Source: Nematopogon swammerdamellus (Eukaryota > Arthropoda > Insecta > Lepidoptera > Adelidae). Taken from it: a stretch of DNA of 64,000 nucleotides. Under the pieces are notes generated by a model. It was not told where the DNA came from, ran no database searches, and saw nothing but the letters and a program-made list of their open reading frames with translations. Below are positions 42,030-51,620 of the stretch, one piece after another; within the stretch, counting starts at the first letter, position 1, and the number at the start of each line of letters is the position of its first letter. The stretch lies in contig OX336337.1 in NCBI GenBank assembly GCA_946902875.1, forward strand, positions 2,046,001-2,110,000, in the 5' to 3' direction. A program made the position numbers and the translations under genes.

Positions 42030-42466
42030 CGAAAAAAAACCGCCTTCAAAAATGTATGAAATAAAAAAATGAAAAATCGAACCCTAGAGTTGAAGGCGGT
42101 CGGTTATTTTTGCTTGCTTTAGCACCACCGCCTTCGGGTTCGATTTTTTTATTTTTTTATTTCATACATTTTTGAAGGCGGTTTTTATATTTTTTTAAAT
42201 AGTTTTTTATTTCACAGTTTTTTTAGTAATTTTTATTTGCTATTAATGTACTAGGCGGAATCGCTCAGCCTTCGGCCTCGCGATTCCGCCTCGCTTTCCA
42301 ATCCGATCTTGATCTAAAAATGGGACCACCTTGGAGCTAGACTGAACCGAACACAAAAAGAATCATCGAAATCGGTTCACAATTGGGGAAGATATTGCTG
42401 AACATACATAAAAAAAATACATACAGCCGAACATAGAACCTCCTCCTTTTTTGAAGTCGGTTAAAA
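42030..42466 (+). repeat. Element O, full length
   Basis: Arms AAAACCGCCTTCAAAAATGT and its inverse at 42,160-42,185 around GTTGAAGGCGGTCGG. GGAATCGCTCAGCCTTCGGCC hairpin region. TGGGACCACCTTGGAGC, ending CCTCCTCCTTTTTTGAAGTCGG. Confidence 0.88.
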
Positions 42467-42550
42467 ATAAAAAACGCCCAAGTGTGAGTCGGCCAAGCTT
42501 AATGCTTGTATGTATTAACGTTTATGCGACTGAGCAACAACTAAAAATAA

Positions 42551-42849
42551 AACATATCACACGCTGTATCCTGACAATCGGGGTAAGCAGAGTAATCGGT
42601 GTTGTCCTGCAAGTACTCTTTTAAATTACACCGACCACCACGTTTAGCAATGTATTATGGACAAGACAAGCAGCAAGTAATGCGCGAAGACCGTAGACGG
42701 AAAAAATATGTTTTAAGATCGAAGTCGAGCACCCACCTGCTGGATGACTCGGTGGAAGGGACGCGCCAAGGTGAGAGGTCGCTAGCCTATCGCCCACGGG
42801 GACAGATGCAGTGGGGCTATTCTTTTTAAGTACCGACTCCACACGCTAC
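42551..42849 (-). repeat. Element D, copy 3
   Basis: ACACGCTGTATCCTGACAATCG, ACACCGACCACCACGTTTAGC, GGAAGGGACGCGCCAAGGTG, GGGGCTATTCTTTTTAAGTACC. Part of the 5' module (the AAGGCGAC stretch) is deleted. Confidence 0.87.
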
Positions 42850-42884
42850 TTCTTTTTATGTACCAACCCACAACTCTAAGAAAA

Positions 42885-43273
42885 TTCGTCAGCCTCGGTA
42901 GCTCAGTGGCGCGGTTGGTTAGTCAACTGTTATTAAGCAACGCTGAGCGCGGTCAGTGATTGGATGGGTGACCGCTCGACCGTTGGAGGCTGACCGTAGT
43001 TCGGATTCCACGTTAAACTGTAGGTCCCTTCCCTTCCTACCTTACTAGGTGGTAGGGTTTATCCCGGCTGGGTTGGTACCACCGCACTGAACGAAACGTC
43101 GGTCGAAACGGCTATGTAAATAGTTCGTGTTTTCCGTCCAGTTTAGTGTAGCCGACATGAAATGAAGGGAAGCACTGACATGGCACCTAGTTCACCCTGT
43201 GTTATGGGCTGACATCACGGATGTTGTAGGTGATGTAGCCAACCGTGTCAGGTTCCATAAAAAAAAAAAAAAC
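42885..43273 (+). repeat. SINE B, intact head and tail
   Basis: GTCAGCCTCGGTAGCTCAGTGG through 5S-like TTAAGCAACGCTGAGCGCGG to GTGTCAGGTTCCATAAAA and a 13-A run. Nearly the same as 5508-5893. Confidence 0.95.
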
Positions 43274-43296
43274 TCGAACCGTGTCACAAAAAATAA

Positions 43297-43515
43297 AATG
43301 TAAAAAAACATCTTGTATGGGGACTTTCTTAATTGTTTGCTTTCTATTTTGTGACATGCGACAATATATAACACATATTCTGTGAACATTTCAACCGGCT
43401 ACCTATTACGGTTCAAAAGATACAGCACTTTAAAGATATGACAGACAGACAGACGGACAGACGGCGTAGGCTTAGTAATAGGCTTCCGTACCCGTACGGC
43501 ACGGAACCCTAATAA
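43297..43515 (-). repeat. Element K, hairpin end missing
   Basis: CTTGTATGGGGACTTTC, CACATATTCTGTGAACATTTC, GACAGACAGACAGACGGACAG, ending GGCACGGAACCCTAA. Confidence 0.85.
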
Positions 43516-43526
43516 ACGTTTTGAAA

Positions 43527-43658
43527 CCCGACTGCGAATAAAAACGAAGGAAACGAGTGTATAGGAAATGCTGTAGTCGGCCTATTGAAATTCTTCTACA
43601 CCCTCGACTGCAGCATTTTCTAATCCACTTTCCTTGTTTCGCTCGTTTTTATTCGATT
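43527..43658. repeat. Imperfect long hairpin between two inverted K copies
   Basis: Left CGAATAAAAACGAAGGAAACG and GGAAATGCTGTAGTCG pair with right CGACTGCAGCATTTTC and CCTTGTTTCGCTCGTTTTTATTCG. The K copies on both sides are also inverted to each other. Confidence 0.8.
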
Positions 43659-43665
43659 TAAATGT

Positions 43666-44072
43666 TTTTAGGGTTCCGTATCCGGTACGGGACCCTATTA
43701 TGGACTACTACTACTACTATTAGCGACTACGCCGTCTGTCTGTCTGTCTGTCCGTCCGTCTGTCCGAGGACTGTATCTCTTGAACCGTATTAGGTAACCT
43801 GTTGAAATTTTCACAGAATATGTGTTATTATGGACGATATAACAACAAATAATACAAATATGAAAAAGTAAAAAATTCACAAGGGTCCTCATAGAATAAA
43901 CTAAAAAAGTGTATGCGCGCCATATACCAAAAGTATGACTAATCATGAATTTTAACTAATATGAAGCATTTCATAATACACGCCATAGATGGCGTGAATG
44001 GCGCTTACAATTACTTTGCGATACGGAACCCTCAGTGCGCGAGTTCGACTCGCACTTGACCGTTTTTTTTAA
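43666..44072 (+). repeat. Element K, full length, with a CTA insert
   Basis: TTAGGGTTCCGTATCCGGTAC, then ACTACTACTACTACTATTAG, GTCTGTCTGTCTGTCTGTCC, ending GCGCGAGTTCGACTCGC, ACTTGACCG and T-run. Confidence 0.9.
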
Positions 44073-44864
44073 TTTAATGCTTATTAGTTCTAAACCACAA
44101 TCTGCCCTTGCGTTTTGAGAAAGTCTTTTCAAGCTCGAGATACGAGATACGCCACTCGATGGGTTTTGAAGAAAAACATTTTTCACAAAATGTTACAAAT
44201 TATTATCTATATTATAAACGTGCTATTATTTATAGTCGTTAAAACCACCGCACTGGTAAATTCTAAACTTGTAACTGAAGGGTCTCTGTGGAATAAATTA
44301 TAAATCCTATACAATATTATAACCCGGCCCGATCGTAGAATTTCAAGTAATACCCTTTCGTCCTAGTCGTTTCGAACTAATGTGTGCGGTTATCTCTAGG
44401 TCTATACCAAGTTTAGCACGGTGAAACATCCCATTGCGAATGCTAGATTAGGTCCCGTGTCTCGAAGAAGTGAAAACGAATTAACAGCGTAGTGGCTCGA
44501 CGCAATTCATAACAAACATTCACGATTCACGTTTGAATTATGTTTTCACGTTGCCCCATCGCCCTACACAGCACGTCAGACCACTACAGTGTTGTTTGTA
44601 GATACAAATGAAAAGAAATGATACGAAACGGAATGAAACGAAACGAAACGAAATAATTTATTTATTCGTCACATAACAATAAATAACACACAAAACAATA
44701 TAAATGAACACATACATGTGACAAAAAGGGAGCCCACTCAGCTGATTCACTACGCAAGCTGATTTTCAAGGGCTTCCCTATCCAACCAACGATAAGGCTG
44801 AAAACAAACAACAAACATACACATTACTACTACACACTACTGCAACGCAAGCAGTCAATCCTTG
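44073..44864. other. No gene; GAAAC run and LINE-tail-like stretch
   Basis: (GAAAC)n at 44,622-44,652, then AATTTATTTATTCGTCACAT and GGGAGCCCACTCAGCTGATTC, which look like the end of a minus-strand LINE. Not confirmed by a second copy. Confidence 0.4.
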
Positions 44865-44989
44865 CTATAATCAAAACAAACGTGCAGCTCGCACAACAAA
44901 ATTTTATGGCTTAGTGAACGGAGATTCCCTTTACTAAGCCATAAAAGTTTATTATGCGAACTGCACGTTTGTTTTGATTTGTTTATAGT
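44865..44989. repeat. Hairpin element, about 55-bp arms
   Basis: TATAATCAAAACAAACGTGC ... TTTTATGGCTTAGTGAA pairs with TTTACTAAGCCATAAAA ... GCACGTTTGTTTTGATT. Few mismatches, 10-base loop. MITE-like. Confidence 0.88.
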
Positions 44990-45285
44990 AAATAAACATG
45001 TAATAACATCACATTGCGCGCATCGCGTTCGCGGTCTTTAGTCGCGCTAAGCTTGGAATCGAGCTGCTGACCCAGACGACAGTGTTGGGCCTATACATTT
45101 CACTGACAATAAGGCTCGTAAAACAAGATCTCCACAACCGCGCCAGCTTAACCCTTTACGCCCCCCTAACTGCCTACAGCGTTGTACAGTGCATCAACCT
45201 TACTTTGATCTGCTCTAAATTAAAGTGAATGTAATTTTTTTTTAATATCTTTAAAACGCATCGCTTTTCCTTTTTCGAAAAGCTA
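44990..45285. other. No recognised feature
   Basis: Includes ACCCTTTACGCCCCCCTAAC at 45,152. A small hairpin AACGCATCGCTTTTC / GAAAAGCTATGCGTT is at 45,255-45,292. Confidence 0.35.
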
Positions 45286-45742
45286 TGCGTTCTGTTTTGC
45301 GTTCGATTATTGTATCGTATCGTGCGGCGAAAATATGGATCGGTCTTCCTTTACGTGTGTCCCTACTACCTTTTATCTTTATCTTTACCTATAATCTTTA
45401 CCTATCCTAGTCAGTTTTAGTTTAGTTTTATATTCGTTATTGCTTACGTTCTATTTTGTACTTTCTAACCTCTTTTTTAGCATATTTACCTAGAGTAAAT
45501 TCATATTAACCACGTTGTGTTTGTCCGTAATTGTAAATAGCTTTTAATAATTTGTTAAGTAATTTTAAGTAATTGAATGTATTGTCTTTTATTTATAAGT
45601 TGTCTTTATTTTATTTCTAAATTGATCTTTCAATATACCAAGTTGTATTAAATGTCCGCACGACCAATAAAATTAACTATCCTCCATTGAATGTGTGGGG
45701 CGAATCTATGTAGACAAAGCTAAATAAAATAAAAAAAAGTGG
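45286..45742 (+). pseudogene. LINE remnant: RT C-terminal scrap with 3' UTR
   Basis: Encodes SIIVSYRAAKIWIGLPLRV, resembling the FRxRAAKxWNxLP end of Jockey/CR1-like reverse transcriptases, then a stop. A long T-rich 3' UTR ends GCTAAATAAAATAAAAAAAAG at 45,718-45,739. Only about 30 residues are readable. There is no second copy in the window, so the call rests on the residue pattern plus the poly-A-like end. Confidence 0.45.
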
Positions 45743-45784
45743 AGATCATCAAAAGGTAAATTAACAAATTAGACGAGGACCTTT

Positions 45785-45890
45785 TTATGGAAAACCGGCG
45801 CGGGTGTATTAGATATTAGACACAACCAATATCACCACTTCTCGCGAAACCACGCTCATATAAGAGACGCCATACCAGCTACATGGCGGA
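45785..45890 (-). repeat. SINE C tail
   Basis: TATGGAAAACCGGCGCGGGTG, ACCACTTCTCGCGAAACCACG, GACGCCATACCAGC. Middle part diverged. Confidence 0.7.
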
Positions 45891-45991
45891 CGAAAAGGTC
45901 GTGGTCTAATTTATTACCATGAATTTTGAAGATCCCCAGGTTATAGGACTAGATACACTGGGAACACATTCACGCCACAGGAACGATTTCG

Positions 45992-46058
45992 AAAAGCGAT
46001 GTGTTCTCAGGAGTTCTGTGTTGTTGACGCACAGAACTCCTGAGAACACATCGCTTTT
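45992..46058. repeat. Perfect 29-bp palindrome arms, 9-base loop
   Basis: Arm AAAAGCGATGTGTTCTCAGG through GAGTTCTGTG, loop TTGTTGACG, then the exact complement. The related LINE scrap at 48,790 has one arm only, so this is a local inverted duplication. Confidence 0.95.
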
Positions 46059-46059
46059 G

Positions 46060-46170
46060 AATGTTTCGAGCGAGTCCGGCGGGTGTGACGGATACGTATC
46101 GGGGCAGGAGGGATGAGGGAAGCCAGTTCATTGGAGCATCTGCAATGGTAGTAAGTACCTATAAAACAGG
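46060..46170 (-). pseudogene. Jockey/CR1-like LINE scrap
   Basis: Minus strand encodes CRCSNELASLIPPAPIRIRH and TRRTRSKHS, close to GRCSDELASLIPPPPVRLRQ of the copy at 1-530. A second scrap of the same region lies at 48,785-48,880. The frame then runs into the palindrome. Not functional. Confidence 0.7.
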
Positions 46171-46187
46171 TTTTTGTCTGCCTTATA

Positions 46188-46280
46188 GCTGGCATGGCGC
46201 CTCTGAGCGTGGTTTCGCGAGAAATGGTGTGTTTGGCATTGTCTGATCTTCCGTTGAAGTTTGAGTACAGCCACCCATGG
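46188..46280 (+). repeat. SINE C tail
   Basis: AGCTGGCATGGCGCCTCTGAG, GCGTGGTTTCGCGAGAAATGG, TACAGCCACCCATGG. The last part is cut by the SINE A that follows. Confidence 0.75.
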
Positions 46281-46465
46281 TCCAATATCACCTCCGAGGT
46301 GTCATACCGGAGACATCCCTTTGGATTGCTGGCTATACTGGACTAGAGGAGAACACAACCGAGGCTGCTATGCGGCCACCTTACATCCAGTACGGTGGTA
46401 CCAAACGATACGGCTACAATTTGAGCCTCCACCTACTAGGGGGCGAGAGAAATTCAGATATACAA
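46281..46465 (-). repeat. SINE A middle part
   Basis: CCAATATCACCTCCGAGG, TACTGGACTAGAGGAGAAC, CATCCAGTACGGTGGTACC, GGCTACAATTTGAGCC. Both ends are missing. Confidence 0.87.
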
Positions 46466-46752
46466 ATATTAAGGTATTATTAATATTTAAAGTAGTATAA
46501 ATAGGGAAAATGGGAAGGATTATAACATTAGAAAAGGAGAAGTCGAAGACATGGCTCTTGCCGTAGAAAAGGATTATAATTCTTTGAGCAATTAATTAGC
46601 GTCAAAACACATTTTCAGGCGAATTTAAATTTGAATGGTCTGGGTTTAATATACAGCAACGATGCTCTTGAGATATTAACGAAGAAACTGGCTTTATGAA
46701 TAATTAAGCCATTTAAAACACCACTGAATATATCTCGTTTCGTCTGAATTTT
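46466..46752. other. No recognised feature
   Basis: AT-rich, no family match and no gene signal. Confidence 0.4.
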
Positions 46753-47125
46753 ATTTTCAACCGACTTCTAAAAAGGAGGAGGTTCTCAATTCGTCTGTAT
46801 GTTTTTTTTGTGTGCTATGTTACCTGATTTCTTCGCCAATTCTCAACCGATTTTATTGATTCTTTTTTTCATGAGTAGGGTACATCTCAGGGGTGGTCCT
46901 TTCATGGTCCTTTCAATGTTTTGAAAGAATACCACCACTAAGGTTGGGAAATTAAGCGATGAACACTTTCACACTGAGGAATTTTTCAATCACCCACTTC
47001 CCGTCAACCGATTGTAATATTATGTAATATTAATTTAAAAAAAAATTACCGTTTAAAAAACATTGAACCGACTTCGAACCCTAAAAAGTATTAAGACCTT
47101 GAGTAGAAGGCGGTACAAAAGCACA
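46753..47125 (-). repeat. Element O
   Basis: TTTCAACCGACTTCTAAAAAGG, GAGGTTCTCAATTCGTCTG, CACTTCCCGTCAACCGATTG, ending ACATTGAACCGACTTCGAACCC and GTAGAAGGCGGTACAAAAGC. It lacks one fold-back arm; a SINE A tail sits at that point. Confidence 0.85.
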
Positions 47126-47242
47126 CCTTTTTTTATGTAATCCGGTATGGGTGGCTGAGTCGGAAGGGCCAAAGCGCATGCTCCGACCAGCCAATATCAC
47201 CTCCGAGAAGTTAGGTGCCATACCGGAGACTTCCCTGGTTTA
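47126..47242 (-). repeat. SINE A tail
   Basis: Poly-T, ATGTAATCCGGTATGGGTGG to GGAGACTTCCCTGG. Adjoins element O at its fold-back part. Confidence 0.88.
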
Positions 47243-47297
47243 CGCTTATGTAAAAGAAATATTTGTTGCATCTTGCATATTATAGCAGTATATTGAA

Positions 47298-47590
47298 GCA
47301 TCTCTCTCCGTGTATGTCGTACAAGGCGACTAAGGGATATGACTCCCCCTTCTTATATTACTAGGTGGTAGGGTTTAACCCGCCCGGGTTGGTACCACCG
47401 CACTGAATGAAAGGTCGGTCGAAACGGCTATGTAAATAGTTTGTGTTTTCCGTCCAGTTCAGTGTAGCCGGCACGATCGAAGGGAAGCACTGACGTGGCA
47501 CCAAGTTCACCCGGTGTTATGGGCTGACATCATGGATATTGCGGGTGATGTAGCCAATCGTGTGTCGGTTTTCATAAAAAAAAAAAAAAT
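47298..47590 (+). repeat. SINE B: end of 5' module joined to body and tail, head deleted
   Basis: GCATCTCTCTCCGTGTATGTC and AAGGCGACTAAGGGATATG (5' module) are followed directly by TACTAGGTGGTAGGGTTTAAC, so the tRNA/5S-like head is missing. Ends TTTTCATAAAAAAA. Confidence 0.85.
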
Positions 47591-47859
47591 ATTGTATTTG
47601 TGATACATTTTTATCAGAAATAATGATGAATGGTACTGTGTAAGCAGTGGCAAACACTTTGGTAGCGAAATTTCTTTCCAGTTCTTCTTCGCTGTGCTAA
47701 ACGAATTGGTTAAAATACCACGAATCCGAGTGCAGTGTACTGTCTATGGATGATGAATAAAGAATAAAGAATTCATTCGTCAAATAATTATAGCGAGAAC
47801 TTGTGTATAATATGTCTCTTTATAATGTTTCGGTAATATTGGAAGAATGAATGATGGGA
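47591..47859. other. No recognised feature
   Basis: AT-rich. AATAAAGAATAAAGAATTC at 47,758 resembles a LINE tail. No gene. Confidence 0.35.
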
Positions 47860-48125
47860 GACTAACGAAAGAAATTTATGGAGCAAATTTGAGAGGAAGA
47901 GTCGGGAAGGGTCGCTCTAGACGCACATACCTGGACCAGATCGGGTATGTGCTCGAAAAGGGTCATGTGCGTAGTACCTGTAACCGACGAGCATGCATAA
48001 ATAACATTATGTATGCGATTTAAACAGGCGGAAGAGGTGTGTTAAGATCGTGGCACATGGAGATCCGTTGTCTCTGCCTACCCCACTGGAAAACAGGCTT
48101 GATGTCATGTATATGTATATATTAA
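47860..48125 (+). pseudogene. Family Q LINE, C-terminus and 3' end
   Basis: AGACTAACGAAAGAAATTTATGG-type reading gives RLTKEIYGANLRGRVGKGRS, then DQIGYVLEKGHVRSTCNRR-type residues, matching the copy at 35,161-35,460. A stop interrupts near 48,000. The 3' end CTCTGCCTACCCCACTGG and ACAGGCTTGATGTCATG, ending in (TATG)-like repeats, is more complete than in the other copy. Dead copy. Confidence 0.8.
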
Positions 48126-48151
48126 TAATGTTTCATATAAGAACAAAAAGA

Positions 48152-48196
48152 CAAAAAATAAGGACAAGATGTCGTTCTAAAGGACGACAGGTTAGC
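48152..48196 (+). repeat. Element D scrap
   Basis: AATAAGGACAAGATGTCGTTC and TAAAGGACGACAGGTTAGCC match the D stretch after the 5' module. SINE B follows immediately. Confidence 0.7.
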
Positions 48197-48604
48197 CAGC
48201 CTCGGTAGCTCAGTGGTTCCACCGCACCACTGAGCTACCGACCAACCGGTTGACTGTTCGAGAGATGTGACCTACGCACACAGGGCGCGGTCAGTAGATG
48301 GGTGACCACTAGACCGTTGGAAGCTGATCCTGGTTTGAATTTCACGTGAAACTGTAGGGCCCTTTCCTTCTACCTTAGTAGTAGTAGTGGTAGGCTCGCC
48401 CGGGTTAGTACCACCGCACTGAATAATTGAAACGTCAGTCGAAACGGCTATGTAAATAGCTCGTGTTTTCCGTCCAGTTTAGTGTAGCCGACATGAAATG
48501 AAGGGAAGCACTGACATGGCACCTAGTTCACCCTGTGTTATGGGCTGACATCACGGATACTGTGTAGGTGACGTAGCCAACGGGGTCAGTTTCCATAAAA
48601 AAAT
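48197..48604 (+). repeat. SINE B with an inverted duplication in its head
   Basis: GCCTCGGTAGCTCAGTGG, then TCCACCGC, then ACCACTGAGCTACCGACC, an inverted copy of the A-box region, before the 5S-like part (GGGCGCGGTCAGTAGATGGG). B-box-like GGTTTGAATTTC. Body and tail complete. Confidence 0.88.
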
Positions 48605-48784
48605 CTCTCCGGGACCTTTCATCATACAGTTTCTTGGTCTGAGTATGCAGTAGGTTACTTGTTGTTTGATAGCTGTTATCTCGTCCTAGTAGGTACCTAC
48701 TTGGAATTAATAGTTTTTCGTTTTTTATTTATTTATTCGTATTGTTGCAATCAAACAATATTACAAACATAGAAACGACCTCAA

Positions 48785-48880
48785 AAAGCGGTGCGTTCTC
48801 AGAAGTTGGGTGTCAATTTTGGTTGTCAACAAGAATATTCCGGCCGAGTGAGTCCGGCGAGTGTGGCGGATATGGATGGG
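48785..48880 (-). pseudogene. Jockey/CR1-like LINE scrap
   Basis: Minus strand encodes IRHTRRTHSAGIFLL and LLRTHRF, the same region as 46,060-46,170. The strand, not the family, is the safe part. Frame breaks nearby. Confidence 0.55.
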
Positions 48881-48897
48881 GCGATCAAAGCCTTGTT

Positions 48898-49263
48898 TTT
48901 TTTTATGTAATCCGGTATGGGTGGCTGAATGGGTGGCCGAATCGGAGCATGTGTCCGATCAGCCAATATAACCTCCGAGAAGGTAGGTGCCATACCGGAG
49001 ACATCCCTGGATTGCTGGCTGTACTGGACTAGAGGAGAACACAACTGAGGCTGCTATGCGGCCATCTTACATCCAGTACGGTGGTACCAGCCCAGTCGGC
49101 TACAACTTGAGCCTACCACCTAGTAAGGGGCAAGAGAAGGGACCTATAGTTTTACACCGGTTCCGAACGGTGAAGCAGTAGGTGTAGGTATGCACGTAAT
49201 TTTTTTCTTCAGAAAAAACTCTCGCATGAGAAGCCGATGTCCAAACCACTCGTCCTCCTGCCG
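48898..49263 (-). repeat. SINE A
   Basis: Poly-T, ATGTAATCCGGTATGGGTGG, an extra repeat TGAATGGGTGGCCGAATCGG, body, then CTCGCATGAGAAGCCGATGTC and CCGC at the head. The B-box stretch is deleted. Confidence 0.9.
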
Positions 49264-49562
49264 CTTAAGTAAGTATATACGAGATTATTATTAGTACAAC
49301 AGGATATACATACATATAAAATGTATACACGTTCTCCGGAGACTGGAGGGAAGAAAAGAATCCCAACGCATGTCAGATTGGATAAGGAAACTCAACAAAA
49401 CCTACATAATTCTGCGGCGCCCCCTTTCGGCCTGATCAAATCGTATCTTTCCGTCTTCCTATGAATTCTTCTTAATCACCGCTTTCCTTCATCCACATAT
49501 ACTTGTATGACATAGGTACGTAAATATATACCGTTACGTTGTATTCCGTTATTCAGGGTAAG
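49264..49562. other. No recognised feature
   Basis: Unassigned; CTGCGGCGCCCCCTTTCGGCC at 49,412 is a short GC patch. Confidence 0.35.
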
Positions 49563-49957
49563 AGCGGCGGGTGGCCGAGTGGTTTGGGCATCGGCTTCTC
49601 ATGCGAGAGGTCCGCGGTTCACATCCGATCGGCGTGTACGAATGAGTTTTTTCTGACGATAAAACTTACGTGCATACCTCTGCTGCTTCACCGTTCGGAA
49701 CCGGTGTAAAATTGTAAGTTCCTTCCCTCGCCCCTAACTAGGTGGCTCAAATTGTAGCCGACTGGGTTAGTAACACCGTACTGGATGTAAGATACCCGCC
49801 TAGCAGCCTCGGCTGTGTTCATCTCTAGTCCAGCATAGACAGCAATCCAATGGGAAGTAACCGGTATGGTACCTAACTTCTCGGCGGTGAAATTGGCTGG
49901 TCGGAGCATGCGCTCTGGGCCCTCCGACTCAGCCACCCTTACCGGATTACATAATTA
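49563..49957 (+). repeat. SINE A, full length
   Basis: GCGGCGGGTGGCCGAGTGG, TTTGGGCATCGGCTTCTCATG, GGTCCGCGGTTCACATCCG head. Body and tail complete to ACCGGATTACATAATTAAAA. Element O follows at once. Confidence 0.94.
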
Positions 49958-50358
49958 AAAAAATATAAAAACCGCCTTCAAAAATGTATGAAATAAAAAA
50001 AAAATCTAACCCTAGAGTTGAAGGCGGTGCTAAAGAAGGCTTCACAAATCACAAAGGATATCATCGACTCATGTTTTCTTTCATGCATCCTTTTTGCTTT
50101 TATTTCAATGTTTTTTTTTTGTAATTTTTTCCTATTAATGCACTCGAAGGAATCGCTCGGCCTTCGGCCTCGCGATTCCGCCTCACTTTCCAATCCGATC
50201 CTGACTAAACTGAAATGGGACCACACGGGAAGCACCAGCTTTCAAATAAAAAAAGAATCATCAAAATCGGTTCACCCAGTCGAAAGTTCTGAGGTAACAA
50301 ACATAAAAAAAAATACTCGATTGAGAACCTCCTCCTTTTTTTGAAGTCGGTTAAAAAA
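49958..50358 (+). repeat. Element O, one fold-back arm
   Basis: AAAACCGCCTTCAAAAATGT, ACCCTAGAGTTGAAGGCGG, GGAATCGCTCGGCCTTCGGC, TGAAATGGGACCACACGGG, AATCGGTTCACCCAGTCG, ending CCTCCTCCTTTTTTTGAAG. The return arm is missing. Confidence 0.88.
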
Positions 50359-50863
50359 TAGTAAATGTCGTTGAGCCAGACAAAATGTACCCACAACACA
50401 TTTTACACAAAACTATGTATCCCTTGCTCCGAAATTACAATCTGTCTCAGTGTTTTCAGTCCCGCATTCTAACGCCCCGGGGGCATACGATTGCGAGCAC
50501 AGCTAGTCTTACAATGTCACAAGGCGACACATAGATCTTCGATACAAAGTGTATGATTCGTGGTTGGCGTTCGGCGTGTCATGTTTGCGCGAAGTGAGTA
50601 GAATATCTGTTGCGAAGTGAATTTCATTTCGGTGTCGAGGGATAGCGCTCACTGCGTGACGTAGAAGTTTTGTAACGTATTTTTGTGTTCACGCAAAAGT
50701 TTTCTGTCTGGTAAATTTTACACTGACCACATATACGCGACCCGACAGCAACTAATGGAAACTAGAAAGAAACATTGAAGTTTGCTCGCTGGGTCACAGC
50801 GGGTGATTTTCTTTGCACTTATGTTTCTTTGTTATTTGAAGAAATAACTTTTGTGTAAACACC
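50359..50863. other. Unassigned stretch
   Basis: Moderate GC, no repeat family. CTGTCTGGTAAATTTT near 50,707 resembles a weak splice donor on the plus strand. No exon can be supported. Confidence 0.3.
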
Positions 50864-51223
50864 TTTTTTTAGGGTTACGTATCCGTCGTACGGGATCCTA
50901 TTACTAAGCCTACGCCGTCTGTATGTCTGTCTGTCTGTCCGTTCGAGGGCTGTATCTCTTGAACCGTAATAGGTAGGCCGTTGAAATTGTCACAGATTAT
51001 GTGTTATTTATTATGGCCGATATAATAACAAATAGTACAAATAAGAGAAAGTAAAAAAAATTACGGTGGTCCCCGAATACAAAAAACTAAAAAGTGTATG
51101 CGCGCCATCTACCGAAAAGAGTATGAAGCATTTTACATAGATGGCGTGAGTGGCGCTGACCATGTCATGGCGATAAGGAACCCTTGCTGTGCGAGTTCGA
51201 CTCGAACTTGGCCGATTTTCTTA
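50864..51223 (+). repeat. Element K, full length
   Basis: TTAGGGTTACGTATCCGTCG, GTATGTCTGTCTGTCTGTCC, TGTATGCGCGCCATCTACC, ending TGTGCGAGTTCGACTCGAAC and TTGGCCG. Confidence 0.9.
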
Positions 51224-51238
51224 TGGTCATTGGTCATT

Positions 51239-51450
51239 CTTTCTGTGATGTCAGCCCATAACACATTGGTGAATTTGGTGCCATATTATCAGTGATTCCC
51301 TTAGGTCGTGCCGACTACACTGAACTGGACGGAAAAAACGAACTGTTTTAAATAACCGACCTTTCATTTAGTGCGGTGGTAACAACCACCTAGTAATGTA
51401 AGAAGGAAAGGGACCTACAGTTTAACGTGGAATCCGAATCACGGTCCACG
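51239..51450 (-). repeat. SINE B, middle part
   Basis: GATGTCAGCCCATAACACATT to GTGGAATCCGAATCACGGTCC. Both ends are missing; body parts are deleted. Confidence 0.85.
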
Positions 51451-51570
51451 GAGGCATTCTTTTCTAACTAAGTACCCTTTGGAATGTGGGAGAAGTATAT
51501 GCAGGCGAACAGAGTAGTTTGTGGCAATGTCTTAAGCATTAATGCAATATGATAAACACCAAAAAATTTT

Positions 51571-51607
51571 TTTTATGGAAACTGACACGGTTGGCTACAT
51601 CATCTAC
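51571..51607 (-). repeat. SINE B 3' end, left half of a split copy
   Basis: TTTTATGGAAACTGACACGG, TTGGCTACATCATCTAC, then the TIR of the 6.67 kb element. The next SINE B bases (CTACAACATCCG) stand at 58,274. Confidence 0.93.
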
Positions 51608-51620
51608 GGGTCTTTCTCCG

